A DNA stretch of 64,000 nucleotides from Streptomyces venezuelae (GCF_008642355.1 NZ_CP029193.1:6534001-6598000); one strand, 5' to 3'. Numbered from the stretch's first letter, positions 46,642 to 56,294 are shown. Numbers and translations are program-made. The notes: generated by a model not told the origin, from the sequence alone.

Positions 46642-49096
46642 GAGACTCCCCGGCACCGGTGACGCGCGCCAGGAGTGCCACCGGTGACGCGGCGAACAGC
46701 TCCTCCACGCGCGCGTGCCCCTCGAACTCCCGCCCCGGCGCGAGCAGATCGGTCCACCGGCCCGGCGGGAGCGCGAGCTCCGTCCCGCGCCAGCCGCCCG
46801 CGTCCGCGAGCCGCAGCGACAGCCGTGTCACGGCGGTCACGATCTCCCCGGAGCGCGCGAACGCCACACAGTGCCCGGCGCCGGGCCCCTGCGCGGCCAG
46901 CGGCTCGTACGTCGCCGCGCCCCCGAACAGCTCGGGCCGCCGCCCGCGCAACCGCAGCGCCGCCGCCGTGAGCGCCAGCTTCTCCTCTGACAGGTCCCAG
47001 CGTTCCCGCTGGGAGTCGAGCCGCTCCAGGACGTGCGGCTGGAAGCGGGCGGGCCGCCGGTTGTCGGGGTCGACCAGCGCGCGGTACTCGCCCTCCGTGC
47101 CCTGGTAGACGTCGGGCACGCCGGGCATCGTCAGGTGCAGCAGCGCCGCCCCCAGGACGTTCGCCCGCACATGCGCGTCCATCTCCCGCGCGAAGGACGC
47201 CACCGCGTACAGCGGCGGCCCGCACGGACCCGCCTCCACGAACGCGGCCACCGCCTTCTCGTACGCCTCGTTCTGCTCGGTCCAGCTCGTGTGCAGGCCC
47301 GCCTCGCGGACGTGCTTCAGGAGGGCGTTCTGCAGCCGCTGGTCGTAGGGGAACCCGAAGCCGACGGCCGTCTGCCAGGCCGCCCAGGCCAGTTGCGGGT
47401 CGGGCGCGCCCGTGCCGCCCGTCCGCGAGGTCTGCTCGGTGACCTCGGCGAGGAGGTCGGCCCACCGGCCCGGACACTGCGTCAGGACGGAGATGCCCGC
47501 CCGTACGTCCGCGCTGCGCTTGGTGTCGTGCGTCGTCAGGACCGTGCCCGAGTAGGGCCAGTCGCGCTGCACGCGCGCGCAGTACGCGTGGAACTCCTCC
47601 ACGGGCACCGCGGGCCGTTCGGGGGCGCCGCCCACCTCCGCCGCCGAGAGGAGCGGCGCGTGCCGGTAGAACGCGGTGTCCTCGACGGCCTTGGCGCGCA
47701 GCGCGGACGCGGTCTGCGCGAACCGGGCGCGGAACCCGGCCATGGCGTCGGCGGCCTCCGCGGCCTCTCCGACGGCCCTGACGCGCCCCAGCGCCAAGTC
47801 GCGCACGACGTCGACCGCGCGTGCCTCCTCGGGCACGCTGAACACCGCCCTGGCCTCTTCGGCGGCCTGCTCGGTGAGCACCGTCTCGGGTGCGTCGCCC
47901 CCGGAGACGTACGGCCGGTAGACGGGAAGCCGGACGAGCAGCTCCCTGAGGGCGGTGCGCAGCGTCCACGGCGCGTGGTCGCGCAGCGCGGGGACCGTCG
48001 CGCAGATCGCGCCCGCCGCGCGGGTGAGGCGGTCCACCTCCGCGGCCAGCTCGCGCGTGACGACCTTGTACGCGGCCCGGCGCACCGTCGCGTCCCAGTC
48101 ACCGCCCCGGTCGGCGGGGGCCGCGGCGAAGCGCCGGTACTGCCCGAGGAGTTCACCGGCGCCCGCGGGGTCGGCGAGGACGCCGTCCACGTGCCGCAGC
48201 GCGTCGTAGCCGGTGGTGCCCGCCACCGGCCAGGCGGCGGGCAGGCGCTCGCCGTCGGCGAGGATCTTCTCGACGACCGTCCAACGTCCGCCCGTCGCCT
48301 CGTGCAGCCTCTGGAGGTACGCCCCTGGGTCCGCGAGACCGTCCGGATGGTCGATCCGCAGCCCGTCGACGACGTCCTCGCGCAGCAGCTGCAGGATCTT
48401 CCCGTGTGTCGCGTCGAAGACGTCCGGGTCCTCGACGCGCACCCCGATGAGATCGGAAATGGTGAAGAAGCGCCGGTAGTTCAGCTCGGTACGGGCCAGC
48501 CGCCACCAGGACAGGCGGTACCACTGCGCGTCCAGGAGCTGCGGAAGCGGCAGCCCCGCCGTGCCCTCCCGGATGGGGAACGCGTGTTCGTGATAGCGCA
48601 GTACGTTCCCGTCGACCCGCAGCTGTCCGAGCTCGTCGCCGAGCCTGCCGCCGAGGAACGGCATCAGGACGCGCCCGCCGCCCGCGTCCCAGTCGATGTC
48701 GAACCAGCGCGCGTAGGACGAGCCGGGCCCCTCGCGCAGCACCTCCCACAGCGCGTGGTTGTGGCGCGGCACCGCCGCCATGTGGTTCGGCACGATGTCC
48801 ACGACCAGACCGAGCCCGGACTGCCGGGCGGTGCGGGACAGGGACCGCAGCCCGTCCTCGCCGCCGAGCTCGTCGCGCACGCGCGCGTGGTCCACGACGT
48901 CATAGCCGTGCGTGGAACCAGGGACCGCCTCGAGCACCGGTGACAGGTGCAGATGCGAGACACCGAGCGAGGCCAGATGGGGGACGGCCGCCTCGGCGGC
49001 CGCGAAGGGGAAGTCCGGCTGCAGCTGCAGCCGGTACGTGGCGGTGGGCGGCGGCGGTGCCGCGGGGCCGGGGCGCTCCGGCGTCATGCGCGTCAT
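46577..49096 (-). CDS. treY: Maltooligosyl trehalose synthase
   Basis: Protein of 839 residues, GH13 intramolecular transglucosylase that turns the reducing end of maltodextrins into a trehalosyl unit. N-terminal TATYRLQLQPDFPF and HLHLSPVLEAVPGSTHGYD are hallmark TreY segments. Catalytic residues: VVDGLRIDHPDGL (Asp), VVEKILADGERLP (Glu) and VLTTHDTKRSADVRAG (Asp). C-terminal MPGVPDVYQGTEGEYRALVDPDNRR is also typical. Length is near that of other TreY (700-850). ATG at 49096; another ATG three codons in is possible. Works with TreZ at 41406-43151 and GlgX at 50442-52550 to make trehalose from glycogen. Confidence 0.96.
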   Translation of the reverse strand: MTRMTPERPGPAAPPPPTATYRLQLQPDFPFAAAEAAVPHLASLGVSHLHLSPVLEAVPGSTHGYDVVDHARVRDELGGEDGLRSLSRTARQSGLGLVVDIVPNHMAAVPRHNHALWEVLREGPGSSYARWFDIDWDAGGGRVLMPFLGGRLGDELGQLRVDGNVLRYHEHAFPIREGTAGLPLPQLLDAQWYRLSWWRLARTELNYRRFFTISDLIGVRVEDPDVFDATHGKILQLLREDVVDGLRIDHPDGLADPGAYLQRLHEATGGRWTVVEKILADGERLPAAWPVAGTTGYDALRHVDGVLADPAGAGELLGQYRRFAAAPADRGGDWDATVRRAAYKVVTRELAAEVDRLTRAAGAICATVPALRDHAPWTLRTALRELLVRLPVYRPYVSGGDAPETVLTEQAAEEARAVFSVPEEARAVDVVRDLALGRVRAVGEAAEAADAMAGFRARFAQTASALRAKAVEDTAFYRHAPLLSAAEVGGAPERPAVPVEEFHAYCARVQRDWPYSGTVLTTHDTKRSADVRAGISVLTQCPGRWADLLAEVTEQTSRTGGTGAPDPQLAWAAWQTAVGFGFPYDQRLQNALLKHVREAGLHTSWTEQNEAYEKAVAAFVEAGPCGPPLYAVASFAREMDAHVRANVLGAALLHLTMPGVPDVYQGTEGEYRALVDPDNRRPARFQPHVLERLDSQRERWDLSEEKLALTAAALRLRGRRPELFGGAATYEPLAAQGPGAGHCVAFARSGEIVTAVTRLSLRLADAGGWRGTELALPPGRWTDLLAPGREFEGHARVEELFAASPVALLARVTGAGESPTGGVREESAGRGSAAPGEPV

Positions 49097-49177
49097 GCGA
49101 ACGTACGTACCCGCTCGGGAGGCTTTCGTGTCATCGACTCATGCGTGCGGGGACGACGGCGTCGTTAGCGTCGGACG

Positions 49178-50488
49178 ATGGCTGAGAACACACGGGACGC
49201 GTACCGCACAGTGCTCCGGATGACGGGGGTGCCGCTGCCGGTCGTCTCGTTCCTCGGCAGGCTCCCCGTCGCCATGATCCAGTTCGGCAGTGTGCTGCTG
49301 GTGACCGAGACCAGCGGATCGCTGGCCACCGGCGGGATCGTCGCCTGCGCGCTCGCGCTCGGCCAGGTGGCCCTGGGCCCGTTCGTCGGGCGCCTCGCGG
49401 ACCGGCGCGGCCAGCGCTCCGTCGTCCTTGCCTTCTCCCTCGTCAACGCCGTGGCCATCGCGGCGTACACCCTGGGCGCCCTCGCCGGCCTTCCCACACC
49501 CGCCCTCCTCGCCCTCGGCGCGCTCGCGGGCGCGACCGTCCCCGGGATCGGCCCGCTGGCGAGGGCCCGCGTCGTCCCACTGGTCCGCGCCAAGGGCGGC
49601 GACGACCGGCTCGCCGGGACCGTGCTGTCCCTGGAGAGCACCATGGACGAGCTGTCCTTCGTCCTCGGCCCCGCCCTGGTGGGCCTCGCGTCCGTCGCGG
49701 GCCACCCGGCGTACGCCTTCGGTCTCGCCTCGCTCCTCGTCGCCGTCTGCGGCACGGCCTTCGCCCTGCACCCCACCGGACGTACGCCGAAGGCGGTCCC
49801 GGAGCACCCCGCACGCGCGCGTGGCGGACGCCCGCGCCTGCCGCGCTCCGTGTACGTGGTGCGGGTGGGGCTCCTGTTCCTCGGGGTGCTGCTCGGCGCC
49901 TGCGGCGCGGGCATCACCGCGCTCACCGACGAGCTCGGCCGACCCGGGCAGGCGGGTCTCGTGTACGCGGCGATGGGCGTCATGAGCGCGGTCGTCGGTC
50001 TCTCCATGGCCGCGCTGCCCGAACGCTTCGGGCTGATCGCCCGCTGGCGCGTGGCGACGGCCGCCGCGGCACTCCTGTCACTGCCCCTGGTGTGGACGGA
50101 CAGCTTGATCGGCCTCTACGCAGTGGTCACTCTGTTCGGCGCCGTCTACGCGCCGAACCTCATCACCGGCTTCGCACTGACCGAGCGCGCCGTGCCGCCG
50201 CGGCGGCTCGCCGAGGGCATGACGTTCGCGGCGAGCGCGTTCGTCGGCGGCCAGGCGGTGACGCTCGCGGTGGCCGGGCGCCTCGCGGAGTCGCACGGCG
50301 CGGGGGCGGCGTTCGCCCTCGGCAGCGCGGCCGCGGCGGTCGCGTTCGTGATCGCGTTGATCGCCCGCCACGACCCGCACCGCCCCGACCCGTCACACCG
50401 CCCCCATGAGACGTACCGCACAACCGCCGCCACCGTCACCGTCACGCCGGACGCTGCAGCACCGCAAGGCTCCGGTCCGCCAGCGTGA
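49178..50488 (+). CDS. Major facilitator superfamily transporter
   Basis: Protein of 436 residues with about twelve hydrophobic helices and the MFS signature GRLADRRGQRS in the first cytosolic loop between TM2 and TM3. Two similar halves are joined by a basic loop (HPARARGGRPRLPRS). The last 45 residues are His/Pro/Thr-rich and cytosolic. Looks like an exporter of the drug:H+ antiport type, but no substrate can be deduced. The start region lies 81 bp from the divergent treY start; the final 47 bp overlap the end of glgX on the other strand. Confidence 0.9.
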   Translation: MAENTRDAYRTVLRMTGVPLPVVSFLGRLPVAMIQFGSVLLVTETSGSLATGGIVACALALGQVALGPFVGRLADRRGQRSVVLAFSLVNAVAIAAYTLGALAGLPTPALLALGALAGATVPGIGPLARARVVPLVRAKGGDDRLAGTVLSLESTMDELSFVLGPALVGLASVAGHPAYAFGLASLLVAVCGTAFALHPTGRTPKAVPEHPARARGGRPRLPRSVYVVRVGLLFLGVLLGACGAGITALTDELGRPGQAGLVYAAMGVMSAVVGLSMAALPERFGLIARWRVATAAAALLSLPLVWTDSLIGLYAVVTLFGAVYAPNLITGFALTERAVPPRRLAEGMTFAASAFVGGQAVTLAVAGRLAESHGAGAAFALGSAAAAVAFVIALIARHDPHRPDPSHRPHETYRTTAATVTVTPDAAAPQGSGPPA

Positions 50489-52550
50489 TCCGGTCGCCGG
50501 CCCGCACCTTCGGTCCGGGCTCCGGCGGCACCCCGTCCTCGCGCGCGGTGTCGATCACGAGCTGCCACTGACGGCCGTGGTTGACCGGCACCACGAACTC
50601 GATCGCGTCGGGGGACGCGTTGAACAGGAGCAGGAACGAGTCGTCGGAGATCCGCTCCCCGCGCGGCCCCGGCTCCGAGATGGCGTTGCCGTTCAGGAAC
50701 ACGCTGAGCGCCCGCGCCTGCGACGAGTCCCAGTCCGGCTGCTCCATCTCATCACCCTCCGGGGTGAACCAGGCGATGTCGGACAGCTCGTCGTGCGTGC
50801 CCTGCACCGGCCTGCCGTGGAAGAAGCGGCGCCTGCGGAAGACCGGATGGTCGCGCCGGAGCATCGCCATCGTCCGGGTGAAGGTGAGGAGGGAGTTCTC
50901 ACCGTCCGGCCAGCGCACCCACGCCAGTTCGTTGTCCTGGCAGTACGCGTTGTTGTTGCCGGACTGCGTGCGCGCGAACTCGTCGCCGTGACTCAGCATC
51001 GGCACACCCTGCGAGAGCATCAGTGTGGCGGTGAAGTTCCGCATCTGCCGCGCGCGCAGCGCCAGGATGTCCGGATCGTCCGTCTCACCCTCCGCGCCGC
51101 AGTTCCAGGACCGGTTGTGGCTCTCGCCGTCCTGGTTGTCCTCACCGTTGGCGTGGTTGTGCTTCTCGTTGTACGAGACGAGGTCGTGCAGGGTGAAACC
51201 GTCGTGGCAGGTGGTGAAGTTGATGGACGCGAGAGGGCGCCGCCCGTCGTCCTGGTAGAGGTCGGACGAGCCGGTGAGCCGCGACGCGAACTCCGCGAGG
51301 GTGCGCTGCTCGCCGCGCCACAGATCGCGCACCGTGTCGCGGTACATGCCGTTCCACTCGGTCCACAGCGGCGGGAAGTTGCCCACCTGGTAGCCGCCCT
51401 CGCCGACGTCCCAGGGCTCGGCGATCAGCTTCACCTGGCTCACCACCGGGTCCTGCTGCACGAGGTCGAAGAAGGACGACAGCCGGTCCACCTCGTGGAA
51501 CTGACGCGCCAGCGTCGCCGCGAGGTCGAAGCGGAACCCGTCCACGTGCATGTCCTGGACCCAGTGCCGCAGCGAATCCATGATCATCTGGAGGACGTGG
51601 GGCGAACGCATCAGGAGCGAGTTGCCGGTCCCCGTGGTGTCCATGTAGTAGCGGGGGTCGTCGGTCAGGCGGTAGTACGAGGCGTTGTCGAGGCCCTTGT
51701 AGGAGAGCGTCGGACCCAGGTGGTTGCCCTCGGCGGTGTGGTTGTAGACGACGTCGAGGATCACCTCGATGTTCGCCTCGTGGAGCGCCTTGACGGCCTG
51801 CTTGAACTCCAGGACCTGCTCGCCGCGGTCGCCCCAGGAGGCGTACGCGTTGTGCGGGGCGAAGAAGCCGATGGTGTTGTAGCCCCAGTAATTGTTCAGG
51901 CCCATGTCGACCAGGCGGTGGTCGTTCACGAACTGGTGGACCGGCATCAGCTCCAGGGCGGTGACGCCGAGGCCCGTGAGGTGCTCGATGATCGCCGGGT
52001 GCCCCAGCGCCGCGTACGACCCGCGGAGCTCCTCCGGAAGGTCCGGATGCAGCATCGTCAGGCCCTTGACGTGCGCTTCGTAGAGCACCGTTTCGTGGTA
52101 CGGGGTGCGCGGGGGCCGGTCGTCGCCCCAGTCGAAGTAGGGGTTGACCACGACCGACGTCATCATGTGCGGCGCCGAGTCCATGTCGTTGCGCTCGTCG
52201 GGCTCGTCGAAGTGGTAGCCGTACACCTCCTCCCCCCAGTCGATGCGCCCGCTCACCGCGCGCGCGTACGGATCGAGGAGCAGCTTGGCGGAGTTGCACC
52301 GGTGCCCCTGCTCCGGTGCGTACGGGCCGTGCACACGGAAGCCGTACCGCTGGCCCGGCATGACGCCGGGCAGGTACGCGTGCCGCACGAACGCGTCGGA
52401 CTCGCGCAGCTCGACGGCGGTCTCCGAGCCGTCGTCGTGCAGCAGACACAGCTCCACTCGCTCGGCGGCCTCGGAGAAGACCGCGAAATTCGTGCCCGCT
52501 CCGTCGTACGTGGCACCTAAGGGATACGCCTGCCCAGGCCAGACCTGCAT
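50442..52550 (-). CDS. glgX: Glycogen debranching enzyme
   Basis: Protein of 702 residues, GH13 isoamylase-type enzyme that cuts alpha-1,6 branches of glycogen or limit dextrin. The CBM48-like start QVWPGQAYPLGATYDGAGTN leads to the barrel with ILDVVYNHTAEGNHLGP, nucleophile HVDGFRFDLAATL, acid/base LIAEPWDVGEGGYQVG and NFTTCHDGFTLHDL. The ATG at 52550 was chosen because GGAAGAG sits 8 nt upstream and homologues begin MQVWPGQ; a GTG 7 codons earlier is possible. It supplies linear maltodextrins to TreY and TreZ, encoded nearby on the same strand. Confidence 0.95.
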   Translation of the reverse strand: MQVWPGQAYPLGATYDGAGTNFAVFSEAAERVELCLLHDDGSETAVELRESDAFVRHAYLPGVMPGQRYGFRVHGPYAPEQGHRCNSAKLLLDPYARAVSGRIDWGEEVYGYHFDEPDERNDMDSAPHMMTSVVVNPYFDWGDDRPPRTPYHETVLYEAHVKGLTMLHPDLPEELRGSYAALGHPAIIEHLTGLGVTALELMPVHQFVNDHRLVDMGLNNYWGYNTIGFFAPHNAYASWGDRGEQVLEFKQAVKALHEANIEVILDVVYNHTAEGNHLGPTLSYKGLDNASYYRLTDDPRYYMDTTGTGNSLLMRSPHVLQMIMDSLRHWVQDMHVDGFRFDLAATLARQFHEVDRLSSFFDLVQQDPVVSQVKLIAEPWDVGEGGYQVGNFPPLWTEWNGMYRDTVRDLWRGEQRTLAEFASRLTGSSDLYQDDGRRPLASINFTTCHDGFTLHDLVSYNEKHNHANGEDNQDGESHNRSWNCGAEGETDDPDILALRARQMRNFTATLMLSQGVPMLSHGDEFARTQSGNNNAYCQDNELAWVRWPDGENSLLTFTRTMAMLRRDHPVFRRRRFFHGRPVQGTHDELSDIAWFTPEGDEMEQPDWDSSQARALSVFLNGNAISEPGPRGERISDDSFLLLFNASPDAIEFVVPVNHGRQWQLVIDTAREDGVPPEPGPKVRAGDRITLADRSLAVLQRPA

Positions 52551-52707
52551 GTATACGACTCTTCCACTCACGCCCCCTCAAGTCGGGGCCACTTCGGCCA
52601 GAGTGTGCCCGAAAGTGGGGCAACCACCCAGGAGTTGTACCCGTCTAACCGTCTGACCACATACTCGGCATGCCCACGAATGGGGCGCCAGGGGAGTAGG
52701 GGGAGTA

Positions 52708-53493
52708 GTGCGAGACATAGTCAGACGCCACCTGGGGAAGGTGGTGGCCGGTACGACGGTCGCGGTCGCCGCGGCAGCCGTGCTGGTGGGCGTCAATCTG
52801 TCGGGGTCCGAGGCGGGCGGGTCGGGGGACCGCCAGGCCAACGCGGCGGCGGCGAAGCAGGACGCCGTGGCCAAGGACGGCGTCGTGGAGGCGGCGCCGG
52901 AGGAAGGCGCGAAGGGAGTCGGCAGCGACCCGCTGACCGACGAGGAGATCGAGCGGGCCGAGAAGGCCTCGGTGTCGGGCCGGCTGCGCTCCAGCGCACG
53001 GGACGTGGAGGGTGACCGCGGCCCGCAGCTGCTGTCCACCAACCTCAGCGAGCCGGACCCGAACGGCGGCGACGCGCCGCGCAGCGCCGAAGTCGTGTAC
53101 TACGACTACAAGAAGGACACCGTCATCACCAAGACGGTGAACCTGGAGACCGGCAAGGTGGCCGACACGGTCACCACGAAGAACGTGCAGCCGCCGCCCA
53201 GCCAGGAAGAGCTGGCCGAGGGTGCCAGGCTGCTGATCGCCGACCCGCTCGGCAAGGGGCTGAAGAAGGACTTCAAGCACGCCACGGGCAAGACGCTCAC
53301 CAGCCCCGACCAGCTGCAGCTGAGCGGCATGGTCTTCCGCAAGGAGACCGTGAAGCGCGTGCCTGCCAGCCTCGGCGAGTGCGGCAGGAACCGGTGCCTG
53401 CAGGTCGTCACCAAGGTCAAGAGCGGCCCGTGGATCGACACCAGGGCCCTCGTCGTCGACCTGAGCACCCGCACCGTGGGCCGCCTCGGCTGA
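52708..53493 (+). CDS. Secreted protein resembling a copper amine oxidase N-terminal (N2/N3) domain
   Basis: Protein of 261 residues. N-terminal signal (RDIVRRHLGKVVAGTTVAVAAAAVLVGV) with two arginines but not a strict Tat RR motif, so Sec or Tat export is expected. The mature part has an Ala/Glu-rich stretch and then a small alpha/beta domain (about 125-180) with SAEVVYYDYKKDTVITKTVN and GKVADTVTTKNVQPPPSQEE, the pattern seen in copper amine oxidase N3 domains (AEVv.yD, VdL..GkV, gvQPP). One Cys pair (CGRNRC) near the end. GTG start at 52708. The gene just downstream codes a catalytic copper amine oxidase domain lacking N2/N3, so the two probably form one enzyme. Confidence 0.75.
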   Translation: MRDIVRRHLGKVVAGTTVAVAAAAVLVGVNLSGSEAGGSGDRQANAAAAKQDAVAKDGVVEAAPEEGAKGVGSDPLTDEEIERAEKASVSGRLRSSARDVEGDRGPQLLSTNLSEPDPNGGDAPRSAEVVYYDYKKDTVITKTVNLETGKVADTVTTKNVQPPPSQEELAEGARLLIADPLGKGLKKDFKHATGKTLTSPDQLQLSGMVFRKETVKRVPASLGECGRNRCLQVVTKVKSGPWIDTRALVVDLSTRTVGRLG

Positions 53494-53557
53494 TCCCGGC
53501 CACCCGCTCACGACACCACACGCCACCTTCTCCTCGGACGAGGGAGTCCACTTCACC

Positions 53558-54871
53558 ATGCACGTCAACAGACTTTCGCGCGCCCGAAAGAGGGCCACGA
53601 CGGCCCTCGCGGTCTCCGCGCTCGTCGGCGGCGCCGTCACCGTCGCCGGACCCGCAACCGCGGCCCCGCGGGCACCGCAGGCACCGGCCGCGGCCGACTG
53701 CAGCGACGCGTACAAGATCGAGCAGACCGTCGACGGCGGCACGACCTGGCGCATGTGCTGGCACTACAACACGCTCTCCGGCCTGATCCTCGACAAGATC
53801 AGCTACCAGCCGAAGGGCGAGGCGAAGCCGATCCCGGTCCTCACCAGCGCCCGGCTCGCCCAGGTCCACGTCCCCTACGACGACGGCCAGGCCGAGTACG
53901 ACGACGTCACCGGCACCGACTTCGGCCAGGCCCTGCAGAACCTCAACCCCGGCGAATGCCCCGGCGGCACCATCAAGACCGTCAAGGTCCCGCACCGCGG
54001 CAACGTGAAGGGCCTGTGCACCACCACGCGCGCGCGTGGGCACGCGTACCGCCTCAACGACGACGCGAGCACCGGCGGCACCGGGAAGACCTTCACGGGC
54101 CAGGGCAAGGACCTCCTCGTCTACACCGTGAACAAGGCCTCCTGGTACGAGTACATAACGGAGTGGCGCTTCTCCTCCGACGGCACCATCACCTCCAACG
54201 TCGGCGCCACCGGCAGCCTCTCGCCGTACGACTACGACGGCGGCGACGACCGCGGCTGGCCCATCGGCAAGGGCGACCAGGCCAAGGCCGAGAGCCACGC
54301 CCACAACGTCTTCTGGCGCCTCAACTTCGGCCTGGACGGCTCCCCGAAGGCCAAGGTCGAGCAGTACGACTCCAAGGTCACCCCGCCCACCGGGGACGGC
54401 AGCCCCACCACGAAGACCACCCGCACCAAGGTCACCAAGGAGCTCGCCGGCGACCGCAAGGACATGCGCTGGTGGCGAGTGGTCAGCAACACCGGCAAGA
54501 ACAAGGACGGACATCCGCGCTCGTACGAGATCGTGCCCGGCCCCAGCACCAAGCACGCGGGCCGCGAGTTCACCAAGCACGACGTGTACTTCACCCAGTA
54601 CAAGAAGTGCGAGCAGTACGCGAGCAACAACCCCGGCTGCCCCAACGGCACCCCGGACAGCGTCGACAAGTGGGTGAACGGCCAGGCCATGGACCACCCT
54701 GTCACCTGGGTCCACGTCGGCTTCCACCACATCGCGCGTGACGAGGACCAGCAGCCGATGCCGGTCCACTGGCAGGGCTTCTCGCTGGCCGCGCGCGACG
54801 TCACCGCCATGAGCCCGCTCACTCCGCAGGACCTCGCCGACCAGAACGGTCAGCCGCCGGTCGGCCGTTGA
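53558..54871 (+). CDS. Secreted copper amine oxidase, catalytic domain only
   Basis: Protein of 437 residues. A signal peptide with ...TTALAVSALVGGAVTVAGPA and an Ala-rich cleavage region is followed by the copper amine oxidase catalytic beta-sandwich: VHVPYDDGQAEYDDVTG (likely base Asp), cofactor site WYEY with Tyr197 as candidate topaquinone precursor, copper ligands HAHN (His247, 249) and HHIARDEDQQPMP (His390 or 391). The residue before the cofactor Tyr is Trp, where the consensus has Asn. Full-length enzymes have about 650 residues; the missing N2/N3 part seems to be supplied by the gene 64 bp upstream. Would oxidise primary amines to aldehydes outside the cell if active. Confidence 0.85.
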   Translation: MHVNRLSRARKRATTALAVSALVGGAVTVAGPATAAPRAPQAPAAADCSDAYKIEQTVDGGTTWRMCWHYNTLSGLILDKISYQPKGEAKPIPVLTSARLAQVHVPYDDGQAEYDDVTGTDFGQALQNLNPGECPGGTIKTVKVPHRGNVKGLCTTTRARGHAYRLNDDASTGGTGKTFTGQGKDLLVYTVNKASWYEYITEWRFSSDGTITSNVGATGSLSPYDYDGGDDRGWPIGKGDQAKAESHAHNVFWRLNFGLDGSPKAKVEQYDSKVTPPTGDGSPTTKTTRTKVTKELAGDRKDMRWWRVVSNTGKNKDGHPRSYEIVPGPSTKHAGREFTKHDVYFTQYKKCEQYASNNPGCPNGTPDSVDKWVNGQAMDHPVTWVHVGFHHIARDEDQQPMPVHWQGFSLAARDVTAMSPLTPQDLADQNGQPPVGR

Positions 54872-54974
54872 GAAACTGCCCGGGCCATCGGGCTGCACCG
54901 CCCGCCGCTCCCGGAGTACCCTTCCTTGATCGTTGACCGGGGGAGTGTTCGCGGGAGCGGAAGGCGGTGCGCGG

Positions 54975-56216
54975 GTGAGCTCGGGCGGGCGGGAGCTGCC
55001 CCCTGGTGACGAGGGTCACGAGGGGAGCTCCGCGGACGTACCCCCTGGAGCGGTGTCCCTGGCCCGGCCGATGGAGATGGGATCTCAGATCGGACCGGAA
55101 CTGGACTGGGACGCCGACGCCTGGCGCGAGGTCCGTACGCGCGCGCAGCGCGCGGGACGGGCCTACATCTGGCTGAACCTGGTGGAGCAGCGGCTGCGCG
55201 CGGTCGTGGCCGCTGTTCTGCGTCCCGTCTACGAACCCGTCCATGCCGACGACTGGGTCGTCGCCGCGGCGGGCCCGGCCGGACAGGAGTGGGTGCAGCG
55301 GGCCGTCGCCGTGCGCGAGGTGAGCCGCCGCAAGGGCTATCTGCTCGACCCCGCCGACGACAACGTCCTCAGCTTCCTGACGCTGCCGCAGCTGCGCGAG
55401 CTGATGGTGCAGCACTGGCCGTGCTTCGAGCCGTACTTCGACGACCGGCGCGACGTCGAGCTCGCCCTCGACGAGCTGGAGGTCACCCGCAACGTCGTCT
55501 CCCGCAACCGCGCCCTCTCCGAGACGGTCCTCGCCCAGGCCGAGCGCGCCTCCGCCCGCCTCCTGGACATGCTCGGCTCGGGCACCGACACGCCCTCCGC
55601 GCGCCGCCTCCCCGTCGACGCGGTCGAGGATCTCGTCGGCGACCGGTACGCGGACGTGGTGGCCGTGCACTCGGACCGGGTGCGGCTGCTGCGCCGGTTC
55701 CCGGCGGAGGACATGTTCGGCGGCGCCCGCAGGCTCGATGCCATCGGGATAGGGCTCAACCTCCTGGTGCAGAACTTCTCCGGGCGGCGCCTGGTCCGGC
55801 TGGCCGAGTCCGGGTGCCGGACGCGGCTGCTCTTCCTCAATCCGGCGAGCAGCGCGGTCAAACGCCGGGAGCGCGAACTGGGGATAAAAAAGGGCGAGTT
55901 GAGCCGGTCCGTCGAGATGAACATCCTGCACATGCGCCGGGTCAGGGCGCGACTCAAGGACCCCGGCTCCTTCGAGATCCAGGTGTTCGACGAGACGCCG
56001 CGCTTCACCGCCTACCTGGTCGACGGGGACGGCGCGGACGGCATCGGCGTCGTCCAGTCGTATCTGCGCAGGACCCGCGGGATGGAGGCGCCGGTACTGG
56101 TGCTGAGGGGCGGCAGCCGGGTGGTCAAGTCGGGCGATCCGGGCGAGGGCGGCCTTTTCGCCACATACCGCGAGGAGTTCGAGGTGGCCTGGGCGGACTC
56201 GCGCCCGGTGTCCTGA
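54975..56216 (+). CDS. SAV2148-family HEPN domain protein
   Basis: Protein of 413 residues of a family conserved across streptomycetes. An acidic, Gly/Pro-rich start (ELPPGDEGHEGSS) is followed by helices typical of the SAV2148 family: WREVRTRAQRAGRAYIWLNL and LVEQRLRAVVAAVLRPVYEP, where the HEPN fold is expected. The C-terminal region has FLNPASSAVKRRERELGIKK and FEIQVFDETPRFTAYLVDGD. HEPN proteins are often RNases, but I do not see a clean RxxxxH motif, so catalysis is uncertain. The GTG at 54975 matches the family start; another in-frame codon 42 bp upstream exists. No TM segment. Confidence 0.85.
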   Translation: MSSGGRELPPGDEGHEGSSADVPPGAVSLARPMEMGSQIGPELDWDADAWREVRTRAQRAGRAYIWLNLVEQRLRAVVAAVLRPVYEPVHADDWVVAAAGPAGQEWVQRAVAVREVSRRKGYLLDPADDNVLSFLTLPQLRELMVQHWPCFEPYFDDRRDVELALDELEVTRNVVSRNRALSETVLAQAERASARLLDMLGSGTDTPSARRLPVDAVEDLVGDRYADVVAVHSDRVRLLRRFPAEDMFGGARRLDAIGIGLNLLVQNFSGRRLVRLAESGCRTRLLFLNPASSAVKRRERELGIKKGELSRSVEMNILHMRRVRARLKDPGSFEIQVFDETPRFTAYLVDGDGADGIGVVQSYLRRTRGMEAPVLVLRGGSRVVKSGDPGEGGLFATYREEFEVAWADSRPVS

Positions 56217-56294
56217 CTCCGCCCCCCGGATTGTCAGTGGCGCATGGGATCGTGGTGGTCACTGGGGGAAAGCACCACGAAGAAGGGGGCGGCC

